Made by a program: the position numbers and the translations under genes
In this document: positions 56,917 to 64,000 of the stretch, piece by piece
Layout: each line of letters starts with the position of its first letter
Position numbering within the stretch: the first letter of the stretch is position 1
Notes under the pieces: model-generated
What the model was told of the DNA's origin: nothing
Database searches by the model: none
Seen by the model: only the letters and a program-made list of their open reading frames with translations
Source of the DNA: Candidatus Brocadia sinica JPN1
GTDB lineage: Bacteria > Planctomycetota > Brocadiia > Brocadiales > Brocadiaceae
NCBI RefSeq assembly: GCF_000949635.1
Contig: NZ_BAFN01000001.1
Span: 2,531,673-2,595,672, forward strand
Direction of reading: 5' to 3'
DNA: 64,000 nt

Positions 56917-58174
56917 AATCGTCATTGAGGGAGGAAATTGTTTAGAGGGAAGTGCAAGAATTAATGGGGCAAAAAACGCTGCCTTACCCATTATGGCAGC
57001 CTGTTTATTATTAAATGGTCCGTCTCGGATAAAAGGAATACCAAATATTGTCGATATCCAGACACAATCGGAAATACTGAGAAATCTTGGAGGAGAAGTC
57101 AAAAAACTTGACGATGAAACCCTTGAAATAATATTCAGGGATGGGGAAAATAGCGATAAATTCACAGCGCCCTATGAACTTGTCAGAAAGATGAGGGCAT
57201 CCATATGCGTTTTAGGCCCGTTGTTAAGCAAGAGACGCAGGGCAAAAGTCTCCTATCCCGGAGGGTGTGTTATTGGTCAACGTCCCATCGATTTGCACAT
57301 AAAAGGGCTTAGCGCATTGGGCGCCCAGATAGAAACGACGGAAGGTTACGTAAACGCTTCAGCGGATAAGCTGGTAGGAACAAATATTTCTTTTACGGGA
57401 AAAACAGTACTTGGAACGTGCAATGTTATGACTGCGGCTGTATTGGCAGAAGGTACAACCACAATCGAGTACGCAGCTTGCGAACCTGAAGTGCAGGATC
57501 TTGCAAATTTCTTAAACAAAGCAGGCGCAAAAATTACCGGCATTGGTGAAAGCAAGTTAACGATTGAAGGCGTTCAGGAATTACGTGGTGTTGACTATGA
57601 AATCATTCCTGATCGGATTGAGGCAGGAACCTTTATGATTGCCAGCGCTATTACCAGGGGTGACATAACACTGCAAAATGTAAGGGCAGACCATTTAAGC
57701 GCGGTGATCGATAAATTAAGAGAAACCGGTGTAGAAATAACTATTACCGGCAATGAAATCAGAGTCAAAGGGAATACTGTATATCATGCCGTTGACCTGA
57801 TGACAGTACCTTATCCGGGCATGCCTACTGATATGCAGGCGCAGTTTATGGCCTTGTTGTGCATTGTGGAAGGAAAAAGCATTATTACCGAAAAGATATT
57901 CCCCGATAGATTTATCCATGCTGCTGAATTGCGGCGGATGGGTGCCGATATCCGTGTAGATGGACCCAGCGCGATTATAAGGGGGGCCCCTTTTCTCTCC
58001 GGTACCGAAGTAATGGTTTCTGATCTGCGTGCCGGCGCAGGTCTTGTACTCGCTGGTTTGGTGGCAAAAGGGACTACACATATACATCGCGTTTATCATT
58101 TAGACCGGGGATATGAACGGCTCGAAGACCGCCTATCGAAGCTTGGCGCAGCCATAAAACGCGTTAGAGTGTAG
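56909..58174 (+). CDS. murA: UDP-N-acetylglucosamine 1-carboxyvinyltransferase
   Basis: The 421-residue protein has the MurA motifs: INGAKNAALPIMAA near 18, MRASICVLGPLL near 92 and PGGCVIGQRPIDLHI near 114, whose cysteine forms the PEP adduct and is the fosfomycin target. DRIEAGTFM and the C-terminal DRGYERLEDRL are also present. I chose the GTG at 56909, which follows GGAGGGGG. It makes the first committed step of peptidoglycan synthesis, so this organism should make a wall. Confidence 0.97.
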   Translation: MDKIVIEGGNCLEGSARINGAKNAALPIMAACLLLNGPSRIKGIPNIVDIQTQSEILRNLGGEVKKLDDETLEIIFRDGENSDKFTAPYELVRKMRASICVLGPLLSKRRRAKVSYPGGCVIGQRPIDLHIKGLSALGAQIETTEGYVNASADKLVGTNISFTGKTVLGTCNVMTAAVLAEGTTTIEYAACEPEVQDLANFLNKAGAKITGIGESKLTIEGVQELRGVDYEIIPDRIEAGTFMIASAITRGDITLQNVRADHLSAVIDKLRETGVEITITGNEIRVKGNTVYHAVDLMTVPYPGMPTDMQAQFMALLCIVEGKSIITEKIFPDRFIHAAELRRMGADIRVDGPSAIIRGAPFLSGTEVMVSDLRAGAGLVLAGLVAKGTTHIHRVYHLDRGYERLEDRLSKLGAAIKRVRV

Positions 58175-58284
58175 GCGCGCCTTGAAGTGTTGGATGCCTT
58201 GAACGGTTGAAAAGACCATTTCTGCAAGACAGACCCTCCGGAGAGAAGTTTGTGCCTCTGCATGTACAATGGAGTAATTCGTTT
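58174..58284 (+). repeat. Dispersed repeat copy after murA
   Basis: GGCGCGCCTTGAAGTGTTGG and the bases to about 58226 (...GGTTGAAAAGACCATTTCTG) match at about 80% the sequence at 47833 next to intron copy 2. The remaining bases to the VWA gene stop show no other feature. Confidence 0.55.
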
Positions 58285-60360
58285 TCATTGTTTAGTAGTA
58301 TTTCCGACATGAATATTCGTTGACCACATCTCTGTTTGAGTTGTATCCCCTTCTCCACAAAATGCCTGTCCCCTATCATAAATTGAGTTATCCAGTTTAA
58401 ACGGTATTACAAAACCATCCTCGTTAATATCGGTGACAACAATCTTACAAAGAGTCCCAAAAACACCAAATGGCAGGTACTTGCGGGGGGCATTCTGGTC
58501 AGGAGCGGTTAATCTATACCTGCCATCCCCGAGATTTTTTAACGTCCAATCCTGGCATAAGCCGCCCTCATTAAAAGAAGTAAGTGTTACTTCATAAGGC
58601 TTGTCGGTACCGATCCAGAAATGAAAATCATTAATATATCGTGGTGCATGTTCACACCACATAAATATTTCAGCCCTGTTGTATTTAATAATAGAAGGAG
58701 CAGTAAAACGAATAACCCCCACGTTCGTCTTGCTGAAAATCGAAGAAGGGTCTATTTCGTCTTGCAATAAAGGGGTGCCGGTAACGCCATTATAGGTAAT
58801 TTCACTCGCCACCTTGAAACTCCCGTCCTCAGGCTTTTTGGGAGAAATATACTTTATTTTATATTGACCTTTTACATCAGTAATCGTCTGTTTAAATCTT
58901 TCCTGTAAAACCTTCAGATTTTCAGCGTAAACATAGGTGCCCCCGGTTTCAAAAGCAATGTTTTTTAACACATTTTCCTCACGTATATTACCTATTCCAA
59001 CCGCAAAAATATGGACGTTCCGGTCTTTTGCTAATGCGATAATGTCATCGGGGGTCTTGAAACTGCTATTGTCAAATCCGTCTGATAAAAACACAAGTGT
59101 TTTAAAGACATTCGGATCAGGTTTTTCCGGAAACTGTTGCAGTCCTTTTTGCACGGCATCCCAGCAGCATGAAAAGTCACTATATATCTTACTTGTGCTG
59201 AAATTGTTAATAGCCTCTTTTGCTGAATTTTTATAGGTAGTAAATGATTGAAGGACTGCCGGTGGTTCATCAGGCCGATGGAATTCTACCACCCCTATTT
59301 GATGTGTTTCTTTCAGGCTATCAATTAAATCATTTACACTTGCGAGCATCTTATTAATATCCTCATTTGTTTCATACATTGACGCTGAAAAATCCAAAAC
59401 AAGCATTACTTGTAATTCAAAATCGTCTTGTGCATAAAGAAGTGCATGACTTTCCAGATAGTCAATTTCATTGTTGTTTTCCCATATTTTTATGTTTTTC
59501 CAGTCAACTTTGTCTGGAGCAAATAGAATAGCGTGATTATTCTGATTTCGTAAAGAAAATATAAATTGAACGGTGCTTGGAAACTGATGGTCGTTCGTTT
59601 GATTTAGCACTTTAATTGACGAAAGGGGCTGAAAAATCTTTATTGGTCCAACTTCATCAAATAGTTTGGAGTCTCCGGCATCCTCTACCCTAATCGCATA
59701 ACCGCTGTCCTCCCTTACAAAGTTACTGACCTTCCACAGAAAAGACCCTTTACCATCACTGTCTTTTCTGTAGTTATAATTCTGCGCAATTGTTTCAATA
59801 TTCTCTCCTCTTAAAGATAAAGAAATATTGGCAAAATTACTCACGCCCGAAGTTGCTGACCATTCTGTCAATACTTCATCGCCAATTGAAAAAGAGGAAT
59901 TTGTTGTCGGGGAAGTAATAATTATTTTTTCCTTCTCTTTTTGAGCTAATATCCGAACAACACTGTCTCCTCCATTTGTAAAAATCCGTAATTCTTCTAT
60001 AGTACTTTCCGGAGGAAGAAGACGTCTGTCAATCTTTACAACAATTGTTTCCTGCTCATCTTCAACAGTGCCTGATATTGGCTGAACAGTAAGCCATCCT
60101 GGAGCTTGCCTGGCATCAATAGTAAATTTTAACGGAGTAACTCCTCGTTGAAAGAAACCTCTGGCCTTTGCCGTATTTTTTACGGTAAACACCATTTCAT
60201 TTTTTTTGTCGCCAAAATCCAAACCAATCGGAGAAAGGTTCAGAACTGGCGGGACGTTTCTGCGCAACAGCAGGATCACGACTGCTATCAATAGCAGGAT
60301 GAGGGGAAATGCTACATATATTGCCTTCTTCTTTCTTTTTTTGTTATTTTCAAAAGACAT
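58285..60360 (-). CDS. Membrane-anchored VWA domain protein
   Basis: The 691-residue protein has one N-terminal membrane helix after a basic start (about 13-33), so most of it lies outside the cytoplasm. Ig-like/ASPM-type beta domain (36-140) and a TSPTTNSSFSIGDEV module near 148 come first. A von Willebrand A domain follows near 310-500 with the metal-site motif LDFSAS and FLSDGFDNSS. The last 170 residues are beta-rich, with CEHAPRYI near 575. VWA domains bind protein partners through a metal ion. The gene's role is unknown. It converges with murA and stands alone. Confidence 0.85.
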   Translation of the reverse strand: MSFENNKKRKKKAIYVAFPLILLLIAVVILLLRRNVPPVLNLSPIGLDFGDKKNEMVFTVKNTAKARGFFQRGVTPLKFTIDARQAPGWLTVQPISGTVEDEQETIVVKIDRRLLPPESTIEELRIFTNGGDSVVRILAQKEKEKIIITSPTTNSSFSIGDEVLTEWSATSGVSNFANISLSLRGENIETIAQNYNYRKDSDGKGSFLWKVSNFVREDSGYAIRVEDAGDSKLFDEVGPIKIFQPLSSIKVLNQTNDHQFPSTVQFIFSLRNQNNHAILFAPDKVDWKNIKIWENNNEIDYLESHALLYAQDDFELQVMLVLDFSASMYETNEDINKMLASVNDLIDSLKETHQIGVVEFHRPDEPPAVLQSFTTYKNSAKEAINNFSTSKIYSDFSCCWDAVQKGLQQFPEKPDPNVFKTLVFLSDGFDNSSFKTPDDIIALAKDRNVHIFAVGIGNIREENVLKNIAFETGGTYVYAENLKVLQERFKQTITDVKGQYKIKYISPKKPEDGSFKVASEITYNGVTGTPLLQDEIDPSSIFSKTNVGVIRFTAPSIIKYNRAEIFMWCEHAPRYINDFHFWIGTDKPYEVTLTSFNEGGLCQDWTLKNLGDGRYRLTAPDQNAPRKYLPFGVFGTLCKIVVTDINEDGFVIPFKLDNSIYDRGQAFCGEGDTTQTEMWSTNIHVGNTTKQ

Positions 60361-60889
60361 TTTTTAGGCTCCTGTTTTTCTGTCATGTATTCAAAACAAT
60401 CAAATGGTTGAATATGCATTCTCCTGCAAGGGGGCGTTCCAAACCATATTCACCATATTAACCAAAGAGGAAATTGCCGTCAATACATTTATCATTGCAA
60501 CGTAATCGTTTTCTCTATGGGATTGATAATATTGATAATAAGGTAATTGCATTACAAATTACTGACTTATAGTACTGCAGTGGACTTGAATTGCTATGCC
60601 ACAGCAATCACTGAAATGGCATATTATATGATATGCGCAATAGAGTATCGTAATTGTAATCTTTGGTGAGAAGTAATGATTCCAGATGATGTAATCCAAA
60701 AAACTTGAAACCATACTTTGCCAAACTCTTTAAAAATTTACACTTAAATCCATTTCTGAACTGTTGAATGCCCACTTGATAATAATAGTTCTGCCGTTCA
60801 TCATGTTACGAAAGCAGTATCATGAAATCGTGAAAATGTTCATTTTTTTCATAGTAACAGAAATTTTTGTATAAAAAACGAACAAAAAA
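60361..60889. other. Divergent control region, no gene seen
   Basis: These 530 AT-rich bases separate the divergent VWA protein and porin genes. I see no reading frame, RNA or clear operator; the promoters of both genes should lie here. Confidence 0.4.
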
Positions 60890-62344
60890 GTGAAAAAAAG
60901 TGTATTTGTAATTCTATTTTTTGTATTGGGATTATCCGATACGACATTTGCAGCCCAGGACCCTCAAATACAATATTTAATTGATCGTCTTCATATTCTT
61001 GAAAAAACGGTTAATATCCAAAAAGAGGAAATATGCGCCCAAAAAAAAGAAATTGAGACACTGAGAGATGAAGTTACAACATTAAAGGAGGAAAAATCCC
61101 AGGTACTTCCTCACCTTACAAGAGAAAAATGTGCCGATTCTTTTGCAAAAGAGATTAGAGAAGATTTGAAACCCATTTCAGATGAAAAATCCTTTAATAT
61201 ATCAAATGACAATCAAAGCGCTGAGGAGACTAACAAATCTGTGGCCGATACTTCCTCATCTTATGTCAGGGTAGGATATGAGACAGGGAAAGGTTTCTAT
61301 CTTAATACCGTGGATGATAAATATCTGTTAAATATCCACCAAAGGACTCAACTTCTTTACACTTTTACCGATAACGACTGTTCTGAAGATGTCAGCTCAT
61401 TTCGCATCCGTCGTCAAAGGGTTAATTTTGAAGGCCATGTATTCACCAGTAACCTTACCTATGAAGTGGAATGGGATCTTTTTGCAGAATCCGGCAGGGG
61501 AGAGTTAAAGGATGCATATATCAACTATAAACTGGCAGACTGGCTTCAGCTTCGTGGTGGGCAATGGAAGGTCCCTTATAACCGGCAGAAGATGATATCT
61601 TCTGCAAAGATGCAATTTGTAGACAGGTCACTGGCAAGCGAAGAGTTCCATTTGAGCAGAGATATAGGCATCATGATGCATGGAGAATCCGTGGAAGAAC
61701 TTTTTGAGTATAAGCTTGCTGCCATGCAGGGGGCCGGCGAAAATGAAAAGAAAAATGACGACACCAAACACCTCTATGTAACTCGGTTTGCCATAAACCC
61801 TTTTGGAAAATTTAAATCATATTCTGAATCTGACCTCGAGCATGAAAAAACACCCAAGCTGGCATTAGGCGCCGCATATGCCGTGAATAGCGGCAAACAG
61901 TTGTTTGTTAGAGACGAGATTATGACCTTCCATAACGATCTTGACGTAGAACAGGCTACGGTAGATGTTAGACTCAAATGGCTCGGTTTTTCTTTTATCA
62001 GTGATTGTTTCTGGAGAGATATCGATGCCCACGAAGGAGAAGAGGAAGGGTTTAGGTCGGGCGGTATTATTGCCAATGGCTATACTGTGCAAGGTGGGTG
62101 CTTTGTGCCTGTTTCGTCGCTCCAGAAACATCTGGAATTTGCTGGACGGTATAGCCGAATTGATCCGGATACCGAAATAGTCAATGACTCAAAGAGCGAG
62201 GTGGGTTTCGGCATCAATTGGTTCTTTAAAGGCCATGGCCATAAGCTCCAGGCTGATATTAGACGCATAACTACTCAACAGGATCCACCGCAGGATGAAA
62301 AACGAGACATTGAATTCAGGATGCAATATCAGCTAATATTCTGA
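60890..62344 (+). CDS. Phosphate-selective-type porin (OprO/OprP family)
   Basis: The 484-residue protein starts at a GTG and has a signal peptide ending TFAAQ. A coiled coil follows (about 27-75, with EICAQKKEIETLRDEVTTLK), as in trimeric porins with a periplasmic stalk. From about residue 120 to the end it is a beta barrel of the OprP type: GKGFYLNTVDDKYLLNIHQRTQL, RIRRQRVNFEGHVF and LQLRGGQWKVPYNRQ, closing in FRMQYQLIF with a terminal phenylalanine typical of outer-membrane proteins. It probably passes anions such as phosphate, but selectivity cannot be read from sequence. Confidence 0.88.
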   Translation: MKKSVFVILFFVLGLSDTTFAAQDPQIQYLIDRLHILEKTVNIQKEEICAQKKEIETLRDEVTTLKEEKSQVLPHLTREKCADSFAKEIREDLKPISDEKSFNISNDNQSAEETNKSVADTSSSYVRVGYETGKGFYLNTVDDKYLLNIHQRTQLLYTFTDNDCSEDVSSFRIRRQRVNFEGHVFTSNLTYEVEWDLFAESGRGELKDAYINYKLADWLQLRGGQWKVPYNRQKMISSAKMQFVDRSLASEEFHLSRDIGIMMHGESVEELFEYKLAAMQGAGENEKKNDDTKHLYVTRFAINPFGKFKSYSESDLEHEKTPKLALGAAYAVNSGKQLFVRDEIMTFHNDLDVEQATVDVRLKWLGFSFISDCFWRDIDAHEGEEEGFRSGGIIANGYTVQGGCFVPVSSLQKHLEFAGRYSRIDPDTEIVNDSKSEVGFGINWFFKGHGHKLQADIRRITTQQDPPQDEKRDIEFRMQYQLIF

Positions 62345-62570
62345 CAAACTGTTCGGTAACCGATTGGCATGAGATGGTAAAAATAAAGTGTGCTCATCCA
62401 AATGGACGGCAAGGATTCTCCTCTTTTCAATGAATAACAATATAATGATCGCTACAAAAACTCTTGACAATAGCAAAAATATGATATCAAATCTCAGAGT
62501 CGAAGTTTGCAGGGTGATAATCCTCTGGCTACAAAATTATCGGATTAACAGGAGCCTTCCGGGGTAAATC

Positions 62571-63482
62571 ATGAGTAGAGCAATTGTCACGGGTTTCATT
62601 CTCTTGTTGAATTTTATCCTTGCAGGAATTGCCTATAATCAGGAGGCGCCACAAAAGAACGTTATCACCATGGGCAGAGTCACTGAAAAAGTGTTTAAGC
62701 TACAAAAGGACATTGAACCCATCATAACCTATCTGGCATCCAGGCTCCGGGATGTGGGAATTGAACGGGGGGAGGTAGTGCCCGTCAGTAATAATAAGAC
62801 GATAATCAGGTACTTGAGAGAAGGAAAAATCGATATCGTTCTGGAAACGCCATTTTCAGCCCAGACGTATAGAGCCGGGGCAAATGTGACCCCCATACTT
62901 CTGGTCTGGAGAAAAGGAGAGGGAGAATATAACAGTTTTATCTTTGCCAGAAAGGATAGCGGAATAAACCGTCTGGAGGATTTGAAAGGGAGGATAATCG
63001 CCTTTGAAGATGAGGGATCGACTTCTGCGTATTTCCTGCCAAAATTCTCAATGGAGGCAAAAGGACTAAACTTGACAAAAATCAGTTATGCCGATCCCTG
63101 TGTTCCAAAAGATGTGGTAGGGTATGTTTTTGCTGGTTCGGAGTTGAATATCTCCAGTTGGGTTTTCTTTAAGAAAGCAGGCGCAGGGGTATTGAGTTGT
63201 TCAGATTGGTTTGATCAGAGAGATAATCCAAGGGCTTACAGGAAAGAGTTTAAAATTATTTATAAAACGCAAAAACTGCCAAGGATGTTAGTTATGGTAA
63301 GAGCCGGGTTGGATGAAAGATTTGTAGCAAGGGTCAAGGAAGAGCTGCTCAATATGGATAAGAGCAAAGAAGGAAAAGAAGCTTTGAACGAGTTCGATAT
63401 AAAGAAATTCGTTGCACTGCCAAAGGGCGCGTTAAGGCGCATTGAACACCTATATGGAGAGAAAGCTCGTATCTTAGATTGA
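62571..63482 (+). CDS. PhnD-like phosphate/phosphonate-type periplasmic binding protein
   Basis: The 303-residue protein has a signal peptide (about 1-23) and a PhnD/PtxB/TauA-like bilobal fold: YLREGKIDIVLETPFSAQTYRAG (ends given) near 85, FIFARKDSGINRLEDLKGRIIAFEDEGSTSAYFLPKF in parts near 125-165 and RMLVMVRAGLDERFVARVKE near 240. No ABC permease or ATPase gene is nearby. The next gene is a membrane sensor, so it may deliver ligand to a sensor kinase instead of a transporter, as some PhnD-like proteins do. Confidence 0.85.
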   Translation: MSRAIVTGFILLLNFILAGIAYNQEAPQKNVITMGRVTEKVFKLQKDIEPIITYLASRLRDVGIERGEVVPVSNNKTIIRYLREGKIDIVLETPFSAQTYRAGANVTPILLVWRKGEGEYNSFIFARKDSGINRLEDLKGRIIAFEDEGSTSAYFLPKFSMEAKGLNLTKISYADPCVPKDVVGYVFAGSELNISSWVFFKKAGAGVLSCSDWFDQRDNPRAYRKEFKIIYKTQKLPRMLVMVRAGLDERFVARVKEELLNMDKSKEGKEALNEFDIKKFVALPKGALRRIEHLYGEKARILD

Positions 63483-63540
63483 AAATAGCCATTCCTGATT
63501 GCTGGATAATCGCAAAAATCTCCGGAGAAATTTTATTCAG

Positions 63541-64000
63541 ATGTTTTACCTGAGAAGCATCAAGACAAAGTTCTGCTTATTCATTGCTTTATTAATCCTC
63601 CTGCCCATGGGACTCTTTGTTGGTGTGGCAATTCATATCCACCGAAGCAATCTCTCACAGGTGGAGAAAATGAACTCCTTCCTTTTGACAACAACTCTTA
63701 TGAATGAATGGAAAGAGAAAACATATTCGATGGCGGCGCTTCTTGCAAAAGAATTTGCTCAACCTATTTTTGAACTGGATATTCACGAAATGAAATATCT
63801 TGCCAAATTGGTTACAGAAGGAGATGGATTCCGTTATATTTACGTCCAGGACGAAAAAGGAAGGGTGCTGGTTGATACTACTGAAGGTTCTCAGTTGCTG
63901 GGCGAAGTGCTCAATGATACGCTTACCAGGAAGGCGCTCGCTGTCAACCGGATACTCATGCAAAAACAGGCAGATATTGTTGATGTGGCGGCACCAGTTA
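63541..64000 (+). CDS. Membrane sensor protein, N-terminal part (cut by window edge)
   Basis: An ATG at 63541 opens 153 codons to the window end. The protein has a membrane helix near 10-31 (FCLFIALLILLPMGLFVGVA) and then a periplasmic region with WKEKTYSMAALLAKEFAQP and YIYVQDEKGRVLVDT, typical of a double-Cache/PAS-like sensor. It is probably a histidine kinase or diguanylate cyclase; the output domain is beyond the window. It lies 58 bases after the binding-protein gene on the same strand, which suggests a joint sensory role. Confidence 0.75.
   Translation, partial: MFYLRSIKTKFCLFIALLILLPMGLFVGVAIHIHRSNLSQVEKMNSFLLTTTLMNEWKEKTYSMAALLAKEFAQPIFELDIHEMKYLAKLVTEGDGFRYIYVQDEKGRVLVDTTEGSQLLGEVLNDTLTRKALAVNRILMQKQADIVDVAAPV

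Overview
The window looks like chromosome from a Gram-negative planctomycete, most likely an anammox-type bacterium of the Brocadiales. This is an inference from gene content and moderate GC: an outer-membrane assembly factor, LptE-like and BamD-like proteins, a complete Na+-NQR operon with unusual subunits, and large secreted repeat proteins. No hydrazine-metabolism gene is present, so the window alone does not prove the assignment.

Bases 1-17600 are mostly housekeeping genes. They hold the 5' end of polA, a CAU tRNA, a secreted cyclophilin and a TetR-controlled RND efflux pump. A long minus-strand block follows: purA, uppS, cdsA, phoH, ybeY, recO, a BamD-like TPR protein, an LptE-like lipoprotein, folP, the c-di-AMP module cdaA-ybbR, and pdxJ. 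Bases 17600-28300 are mixed: DUF4197 and glycine-zipper proteins, two radical SAM enzymes beside an unrecognised protein, an aldo/keto reductase, a CysH-like reductase with an abnormal C-terminus, a glycosidase, a tiny charged exported protein and a PAS-GAF-GGDEF diguanylate cyclase. Bases 28500-35360 encode Na+-NQR as nqrA-B-C-DE-F. Its NqrA carries two RnfC-like 4Fe-4S motifs and its NqrD and NqrE are fused. A DUF3047 protein follows.

Bases 35400-49000 form a plastic accessory island. It contains a decayed IS1634-type element and a 5' fragment of a second copy, and two nearly identical group II introns with no intron-encoded protein. It also has two c-di-GMP-I (GEMM) riboswitch candidates, each overlapping an intrinsic terminator, plus MITE/REP-like palindromes and gene fragments. 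Two very large secreted proteins sit here. The first lies behind a riboswitch and has nine copies of a 5-bp repeat just after its signal peptide, which suggests c-di-GMP control combined with slipped-strand ON/OFF switching of a surface peptidoglycan-hydrolase/adhesin. This is the most interesting part of the window.

Bases 49000-58200 return to core genes: a GNAT, a TatD/radical-SAM fusion, yraN, rplS, trmD, rpsP and ffh on the minus strand, then rpmE, prfA, prmC and murA on the plus strand. The last stretch has a membrane-anchored VWA protein, a phosphate-selective-type porin, a PhnD-like binding protein and the start of a membrane sensor, which may together form a phosphorus or oxyanion uptake and sensing group.
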